From Delphinus delphis (lineage: Eukaryota; Chordata; Mammalia; Artiodactyla; Delphinidae), in contig NC_082694.2 in assembly GCF_949987515.2 (NCBI RefSeq), positions 13,323,958-13,387,957 of the forward strand: 64,000 bases of DNA. Direction: 5' to 3'. The notes under the pieces are model-generated. The model was not told the origin of the DNA. It was given only the letters and a program-made list of their open reading frames with translations, and did no database searches. The position numbers and the translations under genes are program-made. Shown piece by piece: positions 59,780 to 64,000 of this stretch (position 1 is its first letter; each line of letters starts with the position of its first letter).

Positions 59780-62180
59780 AATCAAAGCCACTGCGTTGCC
59801 TCTTAAAGGGACATCATCTCCACTGGGGATGGGGCTGAGCCTGGGAACCAGTTTCCAGTGTCCTCAAGAACGGCAAGAAAGGGCAAGACGGTTCCCTCAC
59901 ATAAAGGAAACCCGTACCCAGAAATGAGGGTGTGATGGAGTGGCAGCTCTCCTTATCAAAAGAAAATGTCCTTAGTTAAGAAGGGATTATTCATTCAATT
60001 AGTAGCTGACCTTCTCCTTGGAGTTTCTCTCTTCTAACCGTCACAACCTCTGTCCTTAGATTTAAACTCCTTCATCTTTCCATGATCATACCTACACTTT
60101 TCTAATTTGCTGTCCTTTCTTCTAATAATGGGGGAATATTCCTTCCTCCCATCAGTCCATCACATGTCAATTATACCTCAATAAAGATGAAAAAAAGTTA
60201 ATCCAAATCAGCTTCTTTCCTCTCTTGTTTGTTCCTTCCATGTCTGATTGAATTCCTCTCTTCCTGGCATATCCCGTCTTTGTCTGTCTACCGGATTCTT
60301 TCTATTGCTGATAGACATGCTCTAATATAACATTTCCAAGCTTAACACTAAAAACCTCCTCTGGATTTGCACATTTCATTTCTACAACCATTCTATTTTC
60401 CTGTGTGGCAATCTATATACTGTTCTACATACAACCATAGTCATGGAAGAGTTGGTTATACAACTTGTCTCCATTTCCCCTCCTGTTCACGCTTACATCA
60501 AACAATAAAATTTCTGAACTGTTCTTTGCCCACTCCCCTCCAGCTTCTCTTTCTAAGGCCACCAGACCCACTTCTCTGTCCTCACATCTGGTTCCTCAGC
60601 AGCAGTCAGCATAATTGATAACTCTTTCTTTCTTGAACGCTCTCCATCTTCTCCTTAGGTAAGAACATTCTCTGTGGTTCACTGGCTCCTCCTTTGCATT
60701 CTCCTTTCTGACTCCACTTTCTCTATAAAATCTCCAAGTGGTGGGGATTTTCAGACCTCAGCCTGCAATCATCCTACCACCCCTCTAAAGGGATTGAGAG
60801 CTGGTCTCTTGGATTGATGTTTTGCCTCTACCTTCTGGCATTCATGCTTCCAACCCAGACGTCGCCTCTGAAAATCCTACCCATGTCCTTTTGATGTCCT
60901 CTCAGACATCTCTAACTACATCTATCCCAAGTGGAACCGTGGATCTGACTCCACAAACTGTTCATGGACCCAGTCTGGAGCCAGAAATACAGAAGACATC
61001 TTTATTCCTCCTTTTCCTCAATTTCCATTTAATCCATCAGCAGACACTGATGAGTCTGTGTGCAAAATATGCCTATTTATGAGTTCATATCATCTTTCAC
61101 CTTGATCACTGTATCACTTCCTCACTGCCCTTCCTCCCACTTCACTTGTGTAGCCTCCTATCCAGTCATCACAAAGCATCAAGAGTGATTTTCTTACTAT
61201 GTTAATTGAAGAGTATCCTTCCCATCTATTTGTGTTTTAGGGGTGGTAGGTGGGGGAAAGGGAGCAGTGGGGAGATCTCAGGCACAGCAGTCTTCTTTCG
61301 GAGACTTGAACTTATCAAGCTCTTTTCCACGTAAGCATCTTTACATTTCCTGTCCCTGTCAACATTTTCATCCAACCCCCTCCACCACTGGATTCCCATT
61401 TCTTCATATATTAGCTTCCTCTTAGCTTTAAGGTCTTGGTTTGAACTTCACCTCAGCAGAGAAGTCTTTCTTGGTTCCTATTTCTCAGTTTGGTCTGTCT
61501 TCTACTGTCCCAGGCCTTGGCCCCTTTCCCCAAAGCAGGTGTTGCCATTTACTGTGGTTCTGGTCATTTCTCTGCTTACATGGTTTCGTCTCATTTTCCG
61601 TGGCAATAATGACGATGTCTCTCCTGTTCTCACCTAGATCTCCAGGGTCTTGTCTTGAATGAACACTCAATAAAGAATGTTGAATGGGTAAATCCCCTGC
61701 CCCTTGCCCAGAAGGATAGATGCAGGACACCCAGGTTCTTGGGAATCACCTACTAAATTAGTTGGGAATTAAATTCAACTGATAGGGACAGAACACCCAC
61801 CAAACTGGGACTTAAATAAGGTAGAAGTTTCTTTCTTTCTCATGGAAAAGAAGCCTGAGAAGGCAGGTTAAGGCCAGTACGGTGGCTTCATTATGCCACC
61901 AGAATCCAAGGAATCTAGCGTTCTGCTTTACCAAGTTCAAGGTCACCTCCACCATCATCTAATTATGAAGACACAGGGTATAAGAAATAAAGCTCCTCCC
62001 AGCCGAGTCAACTACTTTTAAAGTACATTCTTAGAAATCTCACACAACACTTCCACTCCTGTCTCGTGGGCTACACCTTAAGCATATGGTCAAAGTTAGC
62101 TGTAAGTGTGGTGGGAAATTTATTTTTATTTTGGGGAAGTCATGTACCCTGGTGACAGCTGGAGTTCTGATATTAAGGAA
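59780..62180. other. Intron of the decayed IL36B gene
   Basis: Pyrimidine-rich single-copy-looking DNA on the plus strand. No recent SINE or L1 is visible. Short frames such as 61,441-61,662 are not recognised. Confidence 0.45.
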
Positions 62181-62974
62181 GAAAAAGGAAATGGGTTTCC
62201 TTTCCTTAACAGCACGTACAGACACGGACTTTTACTGTAATGGAAAAGGTACTCCATATTATAGCAAAATCTCTGTCTCTGCTGTACAGAAATCCAGGGC
62301 CAGCCTACTTTGCAGCTTAAGGTGAGCGGCTGTACAGCTAATGAGAGAAGCGCAATGAGATGAACTTTCAATGTCATTTAACATGTTACTGAATAAAAGT
62401 AACAGGTTTGCAATCCTGGGTATTCAGTGTAAAGAAGGACAGCTGACCTGGCTGATTCCCAAATCAATACAAGCGACCTTTGGAATGGCTGTAACATGCA
62501 TTTTAATGTCAGAGCAGCCTCTGCCAGCCAGAGAATACACCCATGAAAGTGTTTCAGAAAGGCCAAAGAACGGTGGCTTCTCCATTCTCAGTCTTCTTTA
62601 ACTGCCTCCCAGAAATTCTCTTAGGTGCTGGGATGCTTCCTCTTAAGCAAAGGCAGTGGAGACAAGAGGGGAGATTGTTAATCAGGTCTTGCGGATGACA
62701 TACTTATGGTCCCCGTACTGAAAGTAAGATCTGTAGTTTTGAAGTGAATCCTCTGCTTATGACGGAAGCTGTAATGTATAAACCCACTTGGAGGCTGGGA
62801 ATCTCGTGAGACTGGCCTGAACCATCAGATGGGCGCATCCATGAAAGAGACTTACAATTCCGCCCCGCCCCACCCGTTCTCAGGAAGACATGCTGCCTTA
62901 AGGAATCAGAAACACCTTGTGTGATGGGATCCTGGGGTGAGGCCAAGCTACTGGCAACAAGTGGATTGCCTATT

Positions 62975-63174
62975 TCTTTTTTTTTTTTTTTTTTGCGGTA
63001 CGCGGACCTCCCACTGTTGTGGCCTCTCCCGTTGCGGAGCACAGGCTCCGGACGCGCAGGCTCAGTGGCCATGGCTCACGGGCCCAGCCGCTCCGCGTCA
63101 TGTGGGATCTTCCCGGATCGGGGCACGAACCCGTGTCCCCTGCATCGGCAACCGCTGCGCCACCAGGGAAACCC
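62975..63174 (-). mobile_element. CHR-type SINE with a small internal deletion, in the last IL36B intron
   Basis: T-run, 'gcggtacgcggacctcccac', ending 'caccagggaaaccc'. Compared with the other copies it lacks about 12 bases ('ggcggactctca' region) after 'tgcatcggca' at 63,150. Near-duplicate flanks 'ttgcctattt' (62,966 and 63,179). Confidence 0.9.
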
Positions 63175-63544
63175 TGGGTTGCCTATTTTCAAAGCTGGTG
63201 TTCCCCTTTCAGCAGCCTGTGTCCCTGGCCTCTGTCCCTCCCTTTGGGGAGATGAGACTCTCCCAGGGCTGAGTTAGTTTAGCTTCCGCCTCCCAGCAAT
63301 CCTTTCTAACAAGCCTCTTTCCTACCCCCAGGAGGAAAATATCGTGAACCTACGTAGGAACTTCAAAGGGCAGGAGCCCTTTCTCTTTTTCTGCATCGAG
63401 GAGGTCTCCACTTTCGTCTTTCAGTCAGTCTCCCGCCCAGGCTGGTTCATAGCTACCTCCTCCATGGTGGGCAGCCCGCCACTCTCACCAAGAAGAGGGG
63501 CAAAACCGAAAACACTAACTTCTACTTAGAGGGTGAAAACTAAA

Positions 63545-64000
63545 TCCAGCCTGGGCTCTAGGTGGCTGGATCAAGCAGTCAGAGATTCTTCTGTTTGAAA
63601 ACACAATGGGTCATCTTAAGAGACCAACATGCGCTGATGGCCATCCAGTCTACCTCATTCTCATCACTCCAAAACCATCTCATCCTCTGGACGCCCTCTA
63701 GATATCCTCAAGGTATACCATGTCCCCCCCCACTTGAGCATCATTCCAGGGTGAACCTACGAGTCACTTTTTATTCTTTCTTGATTTTGTCCCACCATCC
63801 ATCTAGTTAAGTCCACTTAAGTCAACATCCCAAATGCTTCTTGTAGCCTCTCTTCCTATTCCTTCTGCCAACCTATAGCCTAGAGATGTGAATTCCAAAC
63901 AGTTTAGTTCATACAACCCTATCAATAAAAGAATATTAATTATTAATTCTATGCATGTTTATTATAAATATTATGCACTCCAAAAGAGGAATCTAAAGGG
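63545..64000. other. No gene recognised
   Basis: Sequence beyond the IL36B stop. 'tcaataaaagaa' near 63,921 contains AATAAA and could be the old IL36B polyadenylation signal. Confidence 0.35.

Larger units (their letters stand above)
59070..63543 (+). pseudogene. IL36B: IL36B, interleukin-36 beta, inactivated
   Basis: Three exons are recognisable. The first (about 59,679-59,770, donor gtgagt) encodes SYRLICDSQQMVWVLKRNQL followed by IAVPFGSNVKA, matching the IL-36 beta stretch SYAIRDSRQMVWVLSGNSL; it is open. The second (about 62,194-62,321, donor gtgagc) starts in the family frame as FLSLTARTDTDFYCNGKG, but its end, CTEIQGQPTLQLK, lies in a different frame with stop codons before it, so a net indel not divisible by three has occurred near 62,245-62,265. 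Its expected AG acceptor also looks degraded. The third (63,332-63,543, acceptor ccccag) encodes EENIVNLRRNFKGQEPFLFF and FQSVSRPGWFIATSS, diagnostic of IL-36 beta. It then shifts frame near 63,465-63,475: the open frame stops at 63,529, whereas the family-like QPATLTKKRGKTENTNFYL continues in another frame to TAA at 63,541. A possible 5' exon at 59,070-59,105 has CTG (59,076) where the start ATG is expected. IL-36 beta is normally an IL1RL2 agonist; no functional product is expected here. Confidence 0.85.

Overview
The window is nuclear DNA from a cetacean, probably a toothed whale. It is dense in tRNA-derived SINEs of the CHR type, many with uninterrupted A-tails and exact target-site duplications, and in L1 fragments of the cetartiodactyl type. 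Coding sequence is sparse and split into short exons with GT/AG boundaries, and there are no operons. The only genes I can support belong to the interleukin-1 cytokine family, so this is part of the mammalian IL-1 cluster (the IL37 - IL36G - IL36B side).

Layout. At 0.58-0.66 kb (minus strand) lies a well-preserved IL37-type first coding exon whose gene would continue off the left edge. At 10.56-11.49 kb (minus strand) are two more IL37-type exons, the pre-penultimate and last coding exons, with the exon between them missing and a frameshift in the last. These two sets are out of order for a single minus-strand gene, which suggests a tandem duplication or rearrangement. From 11.5 to 46 kb there is no recognisable gene. 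That stretch holds a solo LTR of ERV1 type (26,961-27,344), several MaLR-like and hAT remnants, a nearly full-length but dead L1 (about 31.47-37.80 kb, minus) carrying what looks like a 3' transduction, and many SINEs. IL36G (plus strand) occupies 46,172-50,968 with four coding exons that join into an intact 166-residue protein. IL36B (plus strand) follows at about 59.07-63.54 kb as a decayed gene with a doubtful start and frameshifts in its last two exons.

Function. IL-36 gamma is an epithelial agonist of the IL-36 receptor (IL1RL2/IL1RAP), IL-36 beta is a second agonist, and IL-37 is an anti-inflammatory member. The window therefore reads as a selective pattern: IL-36 gamma kept, IL-36 beta lost, and at least one IL-37 copy lost. 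I saw no IL36A between IL36G and IL36B. Exon boundaries come from reading frame, splice dinucleotides and remembered family sequence; no alignment was run. Repeat family names are by eye, and class-level calls are safer than subfamily names.
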